Numbered from the stretch's first letter, positions 31,860 to 43,720 are shown. The stretch: DNA of 64,000 nt from Zygnema cylindricum (GCA_037447655.1 JBBHKE010000417.1:1-64000), one strand, 5' to 3'. Made by a program: numbers and translations. The notes: generated by a model not told the origin, from the sequence alone.

Positions 31860-33015
31860 TCTTAGCACCATTTTGTTGCTTCATAGTCTACCTTTTTAGG
31901 ATTCTGCAGACTTCTACTCAAGACTCCCACAATTGCTGCAATATCGGGTCTCTCACAGTTCATAAAATATATAAGACTTCTAACTACTTGTCTATATGGC
32001 TTTGAAGCCATAAACTCTTCCTCCCCTATCTCTAGACTCTCACAAACCATTATGCCTGAGTCCGAATCAATTCCTTCCAACTTTTGCCTGAATTCCATGG
32101 GAGTAACAAATCCTTTCACATCTTTTATTTCAAATCTTTCTAGCATGCTACCTATTGCTTATTTCTGAGTCAGCATAATCAGCCTTTTGTTTGTGACCTT
32201 TTCTACGTGTATACCTAAGATATAGTTGGCCTCTCCGAGGTCCTTCATCTCAAGCCTAGACCTTAAAGCCGCTTTAATGCGGTTTATTTCATCCATTGAC
32301 TTACTTATTAATAATAGATCATCCACATACACAACAATGTACATTATCCCATCCTCTCCTTGTAGAACCTATACAGAATGATCTGTGCTAATTCTCTTAA
32401 AATCTAGCCCAGTCAAAAACTCATCTACCTTCAAATTCCATTGCCTAGCGGCTTGTTTTAGCCCATACAAAGATTTTATCAGTTTACACACCGATTCCTA
32501 TTTTTCTTTTTCTACATACATGTCAGGCTGTTTCATTCAGATGGTCTCTATTAACTTTCCATGAAAAAAAGCAGTTTTTACATCCATTTGCTATATTTCA
32601 ATATTCTCTATAGCCGCTAGACTTAGCAAAATACTGATACTAGGAAATGTAACTACTGGTGAGAAGGTTACTTCAAAACGAATACCTTTTTTTTTATTAT
32701 ACCCTTTTGCCACTTGTCTGGCCTTATACCTTTCAATGGTGTTGTCTGGGTTCAACTTCAACTTGAATACCTATTTGCTGCCGATGGCTTTTCTCCTTGA
32801 AGAAGATCCACCATCTCACATGTCTGTGCCTCCATAATAGATTTCATTTCATCGTTCGCCGCATCAATCCACTGATTTTTCTCTGGTGATGAAAAGGCCT
32901 CCTGAATTATTAGAGGCTCATCTATAACTACAGAAAAAGCAAAATCAGAGCTAACTTGTAGACGGCTGCTTGATCTCTTTCCCCGTGGAATTTCTGCGGC
33001 TGAAATCGTCCGCAT
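31860..33015 (-). pseudogene. pol: CopC reverse transcriptase
   Basis: From the - strand 5' side: KRSSSRLQVSSDF and EKNQWIDAANDEMKSIM (32758-33015), a decayed middle, then the catalytic box in MYIVVYVDDLLLISKSMDE (32285-32344) and LGEANYILGIHVE. Next come LERFEIKDVKGFVTPMEF and PYRQVVRSLIYFMNCERPD (31862-32146). YVDD is intact; several stops separate the pieces. Confidence 0.8.
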
Positions 33016-33084
33016 CCTCTGATTTTTGTGCTTTGTTTGAACCGTAATCTGAGATGGTAGTGACTGTGTAGCACTTCCTTCCGC

Positions 33085-33517
33085 TTAAGTTGTAACTTGT
33101 GGTGGGGCATCCTTTGAAAATACTAGAGGAACTGAAAGAAGGGGTGCCCTACTTGCTTGTAGAAAGTAGGTTCGATGTGTATGGTGAAAAACCAAATATT
33201 TTTGTTTTTCCTTTGCCTCTTGATCTGGCAGTTTAAAAAAAACAACCAAATCCTGTTCATCATTAATCTGGATATTTCTAGAGATAATCACTTTTTGTTT
33301 CTCAAATACAAAAACTCTATACACTTTTGCATTATTTTCATACCCCATGAAATCCCATGTAAGCCTTTAGCCTCCATTTTCCATCTATCTTTTGAGGTGT
33401 CCAAAAAAAAGCATTTGCTACCAAAGATCTTAAAGTGACTGACATCAGGTTTTTCTCCTGTCTAAAGTTCATAAGGTGTAGTGTTAACAAATCTAGAAGC
33501 AATTCAGTTCTTGCTTT
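33085..33517 (-). pseudogene. pol: CopC integrase C-terminus
   Basis: In the - direction from 33517: a damaged TTPYEL, GEKPDVSHFKIFGSKCFFLD, DRWKMEAKGLHGISWG and YENNAKVYRVFVFEKQK. Its N-terminal half is not upstream on this strand; it lies inverted at 35673-36361. Confidence 0.75.
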
Positions 33518-34748
33518 TTTAAATAGAGAACTGGAAAAAGAAATCTACATGGAACAACCGGAAGGATTTATTGAACAAGGAAAGGAAAGACTCGTATGTA
33601 AACTGATTAAATCCTTGTATGGGCTTAAACAAGCTTTTATGAGATGGAATGCCAAACTAGATGAATTTTTGACTAAACTAGGATATCAAATAATTAGTTC
33701 AGATCATTCTGTGTATGTACTAAACCCGGAAGATAAAGATAGAGTGTTATATATCGCAGTTTATGTAGATGACCTAACTAATCATTAGTAATTGTAAGGA
33801 ACGAATTCAAAAGCTAAAAGAAAAATTTTGTAAGGAATTTCATATGAAAGACATTGGAGAAGCAAAATATATCCTACGAATACAAATGGAAAGAGATAGA
33901 GAAGTGAAAATCATAAAATTAACATAGAAAGAGGCCATAAAGAATATGTTAAGAAAATTTAATTTTAGTTCGGCTAACAGTTGTATTACACTTTTGGATA
34001 CCAAGAAAAAAAAGGAGGAATAGGATGAAAAAGAGGATGAAAAGGTAAATGTACCTTATAGAGAAATTGTGGGAACCCTTATCTACTTCATGAATTGTAC
34101 GAGACCTGACATGACCTGACATAGCAGTTGCAGTGGGAATATTGATTCAAGGAAATCTGACTGGAATACAGTCAAGAGAGTATTAAGATATCTTATTGGA
34201 AGAGTAGATTTATGGTTACACTTAGGTGGAGATTCAATCAACATCCAAACTTGGAGCGATGGAAGTTATAGAGATGACATCACCGAAAATCAACATCTGG
34301 ATATATTCTAAAGATTGGACAAGGAACGTGCTGTTGGGGGAGTAAACTTCAAAAGGTGATTGCTCAATCAACAATGGAATGTGAATTCTTAGCAGTAAGC
34401 ATGGCAGTAAAAGAAATCATTTGGGTAAAAGCTTTTTTACAAGAATTAGGATGGATGCAACATAGATCTCAGATTTTATACTGTGACAATCAAGCCGCCA
34501 TAGCTGTAGCAAACAATCCTAAACATCATTTCAAAAGTAAACATATTGACATTAGACTCACTTTCGTCAGAGAAAATATACAAGACAAAGTAATTAAAAT
34601 GCAGCATGTGTCGCACTCACAGATGATAGCTGACATGATGACTAAGGCACTACCACGTCCTAAGTTACAATTTTTCAGATCAGAAAAGCAAATTACTCCG
34701 GAGTGGCTAAAACTAAGTATAATAAAGATAAATAGTTTAGGGGGGTAA
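33518..34748 (+). pseudogene. pol: CopD RT (main part) and RNase H, inverted
   Basis: [32 protein letters not shown] and the catalytic AVYVDD (near 33760) are followed by stops and frame changes. RNase H then reads well from 34356: AQSTMECEFLAVSMAVKE, YCDNQAAIAVANNPKHH and ADMMTKALPRPKLQ. A G-rich run near 34737-34745 may be the polypurine tract, though it lies about 35 bases from the LTR. Confidence 0.8.
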
Positions 34749-34779
34749 TTCTGAAGAGAATTCACAGTTAGAAGTTAAG

Positions 34780-35672
34780 TGGAGTATTGGATTTAACTTC
34801 AATCTATAGCGATGAACTTTACTCGTCGTTGTAAAAAATAGTTACCACCGAAATCACAGCACTATGAACGCCAACGAATGTCGGTGAATATACGATTCAC
34901 TATTTTTTGTACGCCGTTTAAATTCGAAAAGCTACACGTCAAATAAATATGCCACGTCGGATACTTTCAAAAAGTATGCCACGTCAAATTCTAAAAGGTA
35001 CGACGTCACTCCAAAAGATAATCGAAACGACAAAGTACCGTAGGAAATTTAAAATTGAAATAGTACCAAGAAAGTCCGGTGTAACTCATAAGAACTTTGA
35101 AATTCAAATTCTTGATTTCAAGCTCAGTAAGAAAAAAAAAATCAAATTTTTTAGTAAACAAAATTTGAATGTTTCAATCCGATGTAGCTTAGTTCGTTAT
35201 ATTCAAGGAAAAACTGTGTTGGTTTAGGAAGTATATCATTACCTTTGTAGGAAGCAGAAAAAGATCATCAAATTAGTTTACATTGTATGTTTACATTCTT
35301 ATCAATATTAAAGAAATTTCATTTGGTTTGTGTTCGGTGTAAGTCTGAATGTGAATATTGAAGTGTAAATCTGATCAAGTATAATCTGAGTGTTTTAGAA
35401 GGTTATTATTGTCAGCAGGGAAGTAATTATCTGAATGTTAGTAAGATAAATTGACTTCAACGTTTGACATTTGATTTCCTTAAAGTATGAAGTCTTTAAT
35501 AGATATCAAGGGACAAGTTATGTGTCCAAGGTATATTGTTTGATAAAAGTTGAGACTTTAGAAGTCAATTTTTTTTGAAGTAATTATAAGGATTCTGTGA
35601 AGAGTGTTGTTTAGGCAGTTTAAGGTTGTTTAGCTGTAAGTGATCAGTGAATGTGGACGATCAAAGCTTACA
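34780..35672 (+). repeat. CopD 3' LTR (inverted)
   Basis: About 893 bp matching the reverse complement of 39109-39992. Ends GATCAAAGCTTACA, followed directly by CCATGGAGGG, the CopC protease region. Confidence 0.8.
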
Positions 35673-36361
35673 CCATGGAGGGTCCAAAAGATGCACGATG
35701 GATCATGGACAAGTGAGCGTTAGCCCACATGTGCTAGAAGAAGGTGGCTTTTACGAATCTGCAACAAACGTCTCCAAAGAGTATCTACTATGCTTGTGGC
35801 ATGAGTGTTCAAACCTTAGTACAAGGTGAAGTATCTCTGATGGTGGATGTGGGGGGAAAGTGGGTAAAGGGAACCCATCACAATGTTTTTTATGTTCCAG
35901 ACTTTAAGAATATTCTTTTTTCTACATCCTTAGTGGAGAGCAAAGGTATTCAAGTCATTTTGAAAGGAGGTAAACAGGTTGTTAGCAAGAAAACGAAGGT
36001 AGCATTAACGGGAACTAGAGATGCTAGAAAAATGTATCGGATGGACATGGTTGAATATAAAGAATATAAAGTTCTCTACTCTAGTGTCTAATCTGATAAT
36101 GAGTTGTGGCATAAAAGAGTAGGACATATGAATTATGATAATCTTAAAAAAATGGTGAATTCGAGAAAAGTTGATGGAGTTTCTCTCAATTCTCATCCTA
36201 TAAAATCATGTGATGGTTGTCCACTTGGTTAGAGTTCCATATACATCGGAACAGAATGGTGTTTTTGAAAGACTAAATAGGACAGTGACAGAGAGTGCTT
36301 GGTCCATTCTTGCAGATAAAGGGCTAGATTTGAAATTCTAGGTTGAAGCACTTAACAATGC
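35673..36361 (+). pseudogene. pol: CopC protease and integrase N-terminus (inverted)
   Basis: ATGGAGGGTCCAAAAGATG begins the protease entry; WIMDK then a stop, where WIMDSG is expected, so the catalytic motif is damaged. GEVSLMVDVGGKWVKGTHHN, NVFYVPDFKNILFSTSLVES and NELWHKRVGHMNYDNLKK follow, then a small deletion to EQNGVF and TESAWSILADKGLDLKF. It ends at the inversion edge. Confidence 0.75.
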
Positions 36362-36780
36362 TCTATGTCTTTTGTAGCAGCTATACTTAGGAGGATTCTG
36401 ATAGATAGAAATGTTACTACAGGGGATAATGTCTCTTCATAATCTATTCCCTCCTTTTGATTGTATCCTTTAGCTACTAACCTTGCTTTATATCTCTATA
36501 TTGTATTATCTAGATTTAGTTTTAGTTTAAACACCCATTTTCATCCAATAACTTTTCTGTCTGGAGGTAATTCTACTAAATCCCAAGTTTTTGCCTATAT
36601 AATAGAATTCATTTCCTCATGGGTAGCTTCCTTCCATCTCTCCATTTCCAAGCTTTCTAATGCTTCTTGTAGAGTAAGTGGTTCATTAGATTGGGCAGAT
36701 AGTGCAAATACCATATTGTTTTCTTGAAGCCTTGAACTTGTTCTCCTTCCTCCTGGAAATGCTAAAGCTGGTATGCTTGG
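36362..36780 (-). pseudogene. pol: CopD RT, N-terminal part
   Basis: In the - direction: [67 protein letters not shown] and [17 protein letters not shown], with a few stops. Stops abruptly at the inversion edge. Confidence 0.78.
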
Positions 36781-37497
36781 TTATCTCCCACCTGGTGCTT
36801 TGATTTCCTCATGAGCTTCTTCTTGATCACTTGAAGTTTCCTCATCTGTTGATGTATTTTTGTCATTTATGTGTACCTGGTTGGGTTCTTTGATTTTCTT
36901 ATCTTCTTCCTCCAGTAAAATGTACTCTTGGTATGATGGAGTAATAATTTGCTGAAATAGGTCTTTAGTTTTTCCTTCGTCTTTGACTTTCATATTTCTT
37001 ACTACCTTTACATCATAAGCAAGTAGATCATATACTCTATATCCTTTTGCATTTTCAGCATATCTTACTAGGATTCCAGGCTTTCCTTTTGGATCCATCT
37101 TCCACTTAGTTTGATCATTATCTAGATGGAATACTTTGCTTCCGAAAACCCTTAGATGACTAAAATCTGGTTTCTTTCCTGTCCACAATTCATATGGAGT
37201 TTTTCCATTTTCTATAGCTTTTGTACTTACTCTGTTCTTGATATAATTCGCACAATTAAATGCTTCTGCCCAAAATTTTGAGTCCATCCCTTTGTCCGCC
37301 AACATGCTTCTTGCACTTTCTGTCAAAGTTCTGTTGAGTCGTTCTGCTACTCCATTTTGTTCAGGTGTATGGGGAACAGTTAGCTGGTGATGAATTCCTT
37401 GTTCTTTCAAGTATGCAGCAAACTCCTTTGGTATGTATTCACCTCCATTGTCGGTCCGTAGTTGTAATATTGATACTTCTTGTTGTTTTTCCACCAA
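36781..37497 (-). pseudogene. pol: CopD integrase, C-terminal frame
   Basis: A 238-codon open frame with the second catalytic Asp in LRTDNGGEYIPKEF and the Glu in PEQNGVAERLNRTLTE. FWAEAFNCANYIKNRV, YELWTGKKPDFSHLRVFGSK and an acidic tail (TSTDEETSSDQEEAHEE) follow. It is joined to the previous frame by a frameshift near 37490. Confidence 0.85.
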
Positions 37498-38306
37498 TGC
37501 CTTAAACTCTTGAAATTTTGAAACACTTCTCCTTTGTTTTGAATAAAATATACCATGCTATGTCTAGACCAATCATTTGTAAAAGTAACCATATATTTTT
37601 TCTTACTGAGTGACTCTTTTCTGGCGGGTCCCCATACATCTGAGTGAATTACTCCTAGGACTCTTTCTGCTCTAGTGGCCTTGTCTTTTGGAAAAGGTAG
37701 TTTATGTATTTTTCCAAGAGCACAGCCATCACAAACATCTGATGTGACTGAACACTTTAAGCCATCCACCACTTTGTCCTTATACATCTTATTAAGTTTA
37801 TTATAGTTTATATGACCAAAACGTTTATGCCACAATTCATGGTCAGACAACTCTCCAGAGTACAGTCCAAAATGTTGAGTGTTATTTCCCATGACAATCC
37901 TAAACATGTTGTTTTCGCTTATAATGCCTTCCAAAAACGTCTGACCATTCTTACTGACAATCTGCCGACTTCCTTCCATGATTACTTTAAATCCTCTTTT
38001 GGCTGCAACTGATGTAGAAAACAAATTCTTTGTAAAGCTAGGAACATATACCACATTTTCTAGCATTCTTTTGACTTTATCACTTCCTATCTTCACATGC
38101 AAAATAACTTTTCCTTTTGCTGTAGAGATCTCACTGGTTCCATTACCGCAATAAATTTTTGTTGGTGCTATTTCTTGAAGAGAAACAAAAAATTCTTTAT
38201 CTTTGCACATATGAGCAGATGCTCCTGAATCCATAATCCATCCGGAAAATGATGAGTCTTCACCTGTTTTAGATATGCAAACAAACTCCCCTGGGAATGA
38301 AGTCAC
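37407..38306 (-). pseudogene. pol: CopD protease, pre-integrase and integrase N-terminus
   Basis: A 299-codon open frame. WIMDSGASAHMCKDKEFF is an intact copia protease motif. ELWHKRFGHINYNKLNKMYK is the pre-integrase motif; CDGCALGKIHKLPFP and VIHSDVWGPAR supply the zinc Cys pair and first catalytic Asp. The upstream stops at 38352 and 38580 are in the same frame as gag, so Gag-Pol was one reading frame. Confidence 0.87.
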
Positions 38307-38351
38307 TTCGGTATCTTCTTCCTTTTCGCTCAGAAGAACTCCTTCTTTATT

Positions 38352-39128
38352 TTACTGTTTGAAAGGCTTCTTTCCTTTGTTAGTCTCTTTGAGATACAAA
38401 TAACAGTTTCGCTTGAAATGTCTTGGTTTGTGACAGTAGTAACAAGTCTTGTCCCTTGGTTCATCATAGCTCCCCTGATAAGTAATTTTCGGTTTCTGAG
38501 ATTGAGATGACAGAGCCTGAACTGATGGACCTCCTCCCATTAATTGTAAATTTGACTCTTCAACTAGAATCAATCCTACAGCTTATGACCATTTCCAATT
38601 TTCTTGTTTGTGCATTTGTAACTGCTGCAACACACATCTATATTCTGGAGGTAAACGACATACTAATTGAAAATCTTGCTCATGAGCTTTATATACTTTT
38701 CCTGCTCCTGCAGCTTCAGTATACAATTTCTGAAATCCATTAATAAATCCAATCATGGATCCTCCTGTATACTTGTAATTCTGAATCATCTGATCTATCA
38801 CAGTCTGTTGCTGTAAATTTGACACGTGATACATTTCTTCTAGTTCATTCCAAATATCACTAGCATTCTTGAACGTGATACAAGACATGACGATATCTTC
38901 AGACATACTCTGAAAAAGCAAATTTCTTACTTTTGTATTTTCCATTTGTTCAGATCCTTCATCATCTGATCCTGATGATATCCATGTAACTGATTTATCC
39001 ACCACATGAAGAAGTTCTTTCTCCTCGAGGTGTCCTTCCATAATTGTCTTCCATAACAGATAGTTAGATCCATTGAATACAGGCAGTTTAGGGCGTGGGC
39101 CCATAACCTGTAAACTTTGATCGTCCAT
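38352..39128 (-). pseudogene. gag: CopD gag
   Basis: Starts at the ATG inside the LTR (MDDQSLQVMGPRPKLPVFNG) and crosses the primer site. The body includes WNELEEMYHVSNLQQQ, NYKYTGGSMIGFINGF and LVCRLPPEYRCVLQQL. A TAA near 38580 interrupts it in frame; then comes the zinc knuckle CYYCHKPRHFKRNC (CX2CX4HX4C). Only two in-frame stops separate gag from protease. Confidence 0.85.
39094..39108 (-). promoter_or_regulatory. CopD primer-binding site (half-tRNA type)
   Basis: On the - strand GGTTATGGGCCCACG directly follows the LTR, as in the other copia families here; read as gag codons QVMGP. Confidence 0.68.
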
Positions 39129-39992
39129 CTTGACTGATCACTTACAGCTAAGCAACCTTAAACTGCCTAAACAACACTCTTCACAGAATCCTTCAAAGTA
39201 TCTTGACTTCTCAAGTCTCAACTTTTATCAAACAATATACCTTGGACACCTAACCTGTCCCACTGATAACTATTAAAGACTTCTTGCTTTAAAGAAATCA
39301 GATGTCAGACCTTGAAGTCAGTTTATCTTACTAACATTTAGATAATTACTTCCCTTCTGACCTTAATAACCTTCTGAATTACTCAGATTATCTTGATCAG
39401 ATTTACAATTCAATATTCACATTCAGACTTACACAGAACACAAACCAAATGAAATTTCTTTAATATTGATTAGAATGTAAACATACAATGTAAACTAATG
39501 TGATGATCTTTTTCTGCTTCCCAAAATGGTAAATATATACTTCTTAAACTAACACAGTTCTTCCTTGTGTATAACGAACTAAGCTACATCGGATTGAAAC
39601 ATTCAAATTTTGCAACTAAGAAATTTGATTTTTTTTTCTTATTGAGCTTCAAATCAAGAATTTGAAGTTCAAATTTCTTCTGAGTTACACCGGACTTTCT
39701 TGGTACTATTTCAAGTTTAAATTTCCCGCAATACTTTGTCGTTTCGATTATCTTTTGGAGTGACGTCGTACCATTTAGAATTTGACGTGGCATACTTTTT
39801 GAAAGTATCCAACGTGGCATATTTATTTGACATGTAACTTTTCGAAGTACAAAAATACACGGTGTACAAAAATAGTGAATCCTATTTTCACCGACATTGG
39901 TTGGCGTCCATAGTTTCGTGATTTCCGAGGTAACTATTTGTTACAACGACGAGTAAATTTCATCGCTACAGATTGAAGTTAAATCTAATACA
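39109..39992 (-). repeat. CopD 5' LTR
   Basis: About 884 bp matching 34780-35672 in reverse complement. On the - strand it ends GATCAAAGTTTACA at 39109, next to the primer site. It contains the gag ATG (39128). Confidence 0.82.
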
Positions 39993-40962
39993 TGGCTGCG
40001 GCCATAGCAAATAATTGCCCCTCCTCTGGCTCATTGAAGCTTAAAGACTCATCTGCATCAGTTGCAGAAGTTGAAAAGAGAGCATTTCCACGAGTGGGAT
40101 TTCGAAAAAGCCTGTGTGATATTGGCTTTGCTGCCAACGTGGCCTGTATAAACCTGTCATTTGCCTTTTTCAGCTTAGGACAATAGCTGTATCCATGACC
40201 CTTCTCGGGACAATAAAAACAAGTAGTAGAAGTTGGCCTATTCTGCCTCTGATTATACTGATTAAACTGATTCTGATTTTGGTTAAACTGATCCTGTTCT
40301 GATTAACATGATTTTTTTTGTCAAATTCTGTTGCAAAAGGTTCAACCTTTCCTTCTCCATCAAGGAGTTAGTCTCTTCCTCCAATATAAGATTATACTCT
40401 AAATGAAATGACTAGCTAGCTTTATCATTACTCTTTAGCTGAACAGATACACCTTTCATGCTAATAGGGAGACCTCTAATAAGCAGAGATGCTTGTTGAA
40501 ACTCAGAAAATGACCCCCCACCAGACGAGTGTGCATCAATAAGTGCACGAAAATTGTCACAATACTCGACCATAGTTTCCCCCGAGTATTTCTATCCCCA
40601 AATTTTCCGGCCACCAAGAGCTTCTTCGAACATTTGTTTTCTCAAAAGCGAATTTCAGTAATGTCCAAATTTCCCTTGCCTCTTCATTTTCAGTCAAGAC
40701 ATTACCAGATTTTTTGAAATTCAAAGGATTTGATTGTTCCTTGCCATTGAATTCTTTTTCGCCCAACTTGGATTGTTTCATCAAGGGAGACATCCAACAC
40801 CACTAATAAGTCAGCAGTTTTAAACGACGATTCAACCATCGCCGCCCAGTACGCATACTTTTAGCCATTGAAGATAGGAATTCTTCACAAAAGGCCCATA
40901 ACTTCTTTTTCTAAAACCACCGTTGCAAGCAGAGAACCACCAGTAGTAGTGGAAGTAGACAT
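39993..40962 (-). pseudogene. gag: CopC gag
   Basis: Starts MSTSTTTGGSLLATVVLEK inside the LTR, then EVMGLL and a stop. The rest is in broken frames: YAYWAAMVESSFKTADLL, then TTCFYCPEKGHGYSYCPKL (zinc knuckle near 40195-40235), NPTRGNALFSTSATDADES and EPEEGQLFAMAAAM. It is cut at 39991 by CopD; the same reading continues at 35673. Confidence 0.72.
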
Positions 40963-41529
40963 TAAAAACAACAGAAAATGTCAAAACACGTATTCAACAT
41001 CCAACTTTGATCCAACACAAAATATGATTGAAAAAGCCAATATGCCTCAAATTTGTCACAATGAAACACAACACATTAATTTGACAATTCATAAATTGCA
41101 GCTTAAATGACCAAGTTAACCATACGGTATGATGTCTCGAGTTTACATAAAACTTGTACTTCAAAAATCATATTCCCAAAACTGGATGATTCAAAATTGT
41201 CTAAGTCCTAAACTATATACTCACATTGAGTATCTACTGGTCACACTAATACGGGTGACTGTACAATAATACTATAGTGACTAACGACAAAGTATCCAGC
41301 TTGTACTTTACTATACCGTGAGTACCTCCAAAAACTTAATTATTATTTTCCAAAAAACTTAGTAATAAAACACTAATTTTTATTACACTAAACTACAAAA
41401 CAATGATATTCAAATATTTTCAAACAGCGAACTGTACAAAAACGTTCCAGGTGTTTATTCATGTTGGTCGCTAAAGTCCAGCAGACTGTCATAGTGTAGT
41501 ACGAATCACCTGAGTGCTTCGTCACTTGT
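40903..41529 (-). repeat. CopC 5' LTR, gag-side part
   Basis: Matches 30230 to about 30860 of the 3' LTR (for example the GTGACTGTACAA and TACTTTACTATACCGTGAG blocks). Interrupted at 41529 by the array and continued at 55527. Confidence 0.82.
41525..41529. other. Target-site duplication of the array (left)
   Basis: CTTGT at 41525-41529 and CTTGT at 55522-55526 bracket the whole five-LTR array. The intact site survives in outline in the CopC 3' LTR around 30853. Confidence 0.85.
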
Positions 41530-42703
41530 TGAAACTCTGAGACCTCCATTGGCCCTCAGAGTATGAAGATCCAAAAGAAGCTAATCTAGATAGTGCCGAC
41601 TCCAAGTTAATATAAACCCAAATGACTGACCCTTTGACAGTCACAATCCCAATATAGATTCACCCCTGTGAAATAACACTTTCTGTGTGCTCAGTTCCAC
41701 CACAGAATGCAAAGTTAGAATATGAGATTTGGACACATTCACCCACTATGACTTTCCCTTATAAATGCAGCCACCCTGGCAGACAAAAACTCTGACCGAC
41801 TACACCCCTTTGTAGCCTGGACTCCCTTGAGTCCGCAGGAAAAAGAATCACTGAAAATGGTCAAGTAAATTGATAGTTATGGCTGGCCAAAGTTTGCCAT
41901 TTATACAAGGTGCTCTCTGGGAGAGGCAGCAATCTACCCAAAATTTTCTAAGTCCTATTCCCTCTCTATAACTCTATCTATTGAAGTAGGGCACCAATCA
42001 AATTACTGTGTCGTACAGAAAAGTATAGGTGCCGGTGTACTTTCTGTACGGCCATTATACGACATGGCCAAAATGTCGATACGTGTCAAATCAGGATTAG
42101 TTCTTGTAATCTCCGGAATCCCCGTAATCCAATGTTATCATGCCACGTGTCATCTGACGTGTCAAATACCGTAAAACGCCAAAAGTACCTTTTCCGTGAT
42201 CGCGGCGCCTATAGCGGCCGTCCGATCAAAACTGGCTATAATCCTAGCCGCTGAAATTCGACGCGCGGTATTTGTTTCGCTATCGAAACAAATGCGCGAT
42301 ATCCGTTCTGTCCGCGTACCGTACTACGCACTAATTCAAACTGTATCCAGGCACTAAGTATCTATTCGCCGTTAAACGAATTAATCTACATGTAACGATT
42401 TATATATTTACCAAATCTAATATATCGTAATATTTGTCCTAGCCTAACGGTCAGAGCTAACGTCTATGTGAAATTGGCGGACGGCACGTACCAGGATCAA
42501 TTCCTGGGTCCGGCAACTAACTTTTAGTAAATATATCTAATCCACCCCATGTCTTCTCTAATGAGCTTTAGGCAGCCATGGCTCTAGCTCCCTATCAAGC
42601 CTTCACTGACTACAACAAGTGTGGGGGCTTGGAGAAGGGAGTTAGGGACAGACTGCCTTTGCTCTTTTTCTATAAAGACCTAGAAAATACTCAAATATTA
42701 ACA
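41530..42703 (-). repeat. Array LTR 1
   Basis: 1174 bp; in + orientation TGAAACTCTGAGACCTCC to CAAATATTAACA. Next to it, on the - strand, CTAGAAAATAAGGGGAG (42704-42720) is the polypurine tract of unit 1. Its gag-side third is of type A (GGCCCTCAGAGTATG). Confidence 0.92.
42440..42515 (+). other. Antisense tRNA-like module in array LTR 1
   Basis: On the + strand (antisense to the element) an A-box-like TAGCCTAACGGTCAGAGC is followed about 60 bases later by a T-arm CCAGGATCAATTCCTGG with a perfect 5-bp stem, then GTCCGGCA. The 5' acceptor strand is absent. The same module is in array LTRs 2-5 (about 45620, 48830, 52045, 55259). Confidence 0.55.
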
Positions 42704-42730
42704 CTCCCCTTATTTTCTAGTCTACTTTTT

Positions 42731-43720
42731 TCAACTCTTACAAACAAATAAACAAACACTCCTTCCCCTATTTCCCTTTTTTTTTCTTTTCCTTTTTCTT
42801 TTCCTTTTATAAAACTTAAGAAAAATACTGTCGTATTTAAAACAATGCATTAGATGAAGTGAAATAATAATTGTATCACACATTTCATTTAGCACCTCAC
42901 TTATCATAAATCCGATCAAAGATTTTATCCACCTCCTCACGTTTTCATCCAACCAGAATCTACTTTCCCCTTTGCATTTCCAACAGTCAGCCCCATCCCC
43001 AACCTGCAACAAATATCCGGATGATAACCCTTTTACAGGCACATCTTCACAAGTGACGTCACACCAAGTAGTGATGTCAAATCCATCCACCCCCAAATAT
43101 TCCCAAAAAACACTAGTCCCCACTAAGTTCCTCATAAGATCTACATCTTTCGTACTCATATTTTTATCCATGATAATTACCCCATTTTCTGAACTTCCCT
43201 CACTCTCTCCCATGGAATTCTTTCCACTATTACTTTCTAATTTAATTCCCAATAAATATTTCTTCTCTCCCCTATCCTTTGAAACCTCTTCGAGTTTCAC
43301 TTCTCCCCTTTCCTCGGAATCCGTTGAAGTCTCCCTTTCCGACCAGTTTTCTGGTTCCCTATTATCTATAAAATTATCCTGATTAATTTTATCTTTCCCG
43401 TTTTCACTTATGGATCCTAGAACTGACTTTCTCATTTCTAAGTCATACACTCTACACTCCTCGACATCCTCAAGTACCTCCTCTCTCTTTACTTCCCTTA
43501 TACCTCCAAAAGCACACTGTTGCCTTCGTGCAATTACTGTGTGCTTTTCTTTCTTCCCCATACTACTAATCCGGAGAAGCTCTAAAATATCTTCATCCTC
43601 TTTCTCCTCTTCCCCTTCTTCCTCCTCATCCACATTCCAACTTCTAAGTTTTTCCAAACAAGGGCATTCCTCCATATAATGACCCGGTTCCCTACAAAAG
43701 AAGCAAGCCCCCTTTTTCAA
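42731..43720 (-). pseudogene. Array unit 1: zinc knuckle, linker and RNase H remnant
   Basis: Continues unit 1 Gag: knuckle CFFCREPGHYMEEC, an acidic Glu/Asp stretch, then CAFGGIREVKREEV, the point where complete elements go into protease. Sequence resembling the RT-RNase H link follows (EGSSENGVIIMDKNMS) and then RNase H (DITTWCDVTCEDVP, GYLLQVGDGADCWKC). The C-terminus is basic (FYKRKRKRKRKKKGNRGR) and is coded by purine-rich DNA near the end of the unit. Confidence 0.75.

Larger units (their letters stand above)
33518..36361. other. Inverted segment (2.84 kb)
   Basis: Inside this block the CopD and CopC pieces read on the + strand, while the adjoining pieces outside read on the - strand. 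CopD RT breaks at 36362 (ends [11 protein letters not shown]) and continues at 33518 (AFLNRELEKEIYMEQ). CopC integrase breaks at 36361 (EALNNA) and continues at 33517. Turning the block round repairs both genes, apart from about 10-25 missing bases at each join. Confidence 0.8.
36362..39992 (-). mobile_element. CopD: Ty1/copia element nested in CopC (5' part in place)
   Basis: Minus-strand 5' LTR, gag, protease, integrase and RT start; the rest (RT, RNase H, 3' LTR) is the inverted 33518-35672. The insertion point in CopC lies between ...GCAGCCATG (39991) and CCATGGAGGG (35673), consistent with a CCATG duplication, though the LTR start also reads TG and makes the count ambiguous. Confidence 0.78.

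Noticed and set aside
37407-39128. Envelope gene or endogenous retrovirus
   Set aside because: Domain order is copia Gag-protease-integrase-RT; no signal peptide or transmembrane glycoprotein frame follows RNase H in any element here.
42440-42515. A functional tRNA gene
   Set aside because: A- and B-box-like words and a T-arm are present, but no 5' acceptor strand pairs with the 3' end and the anticodon arm is irregular.
42731-42800. Nuclear-localisation signal KRKRKRKKK in array units
   Set aside because: The basic run is coded by purine-rich DNA at the end of the unit; it may act as a signal, but composition alone explains it.
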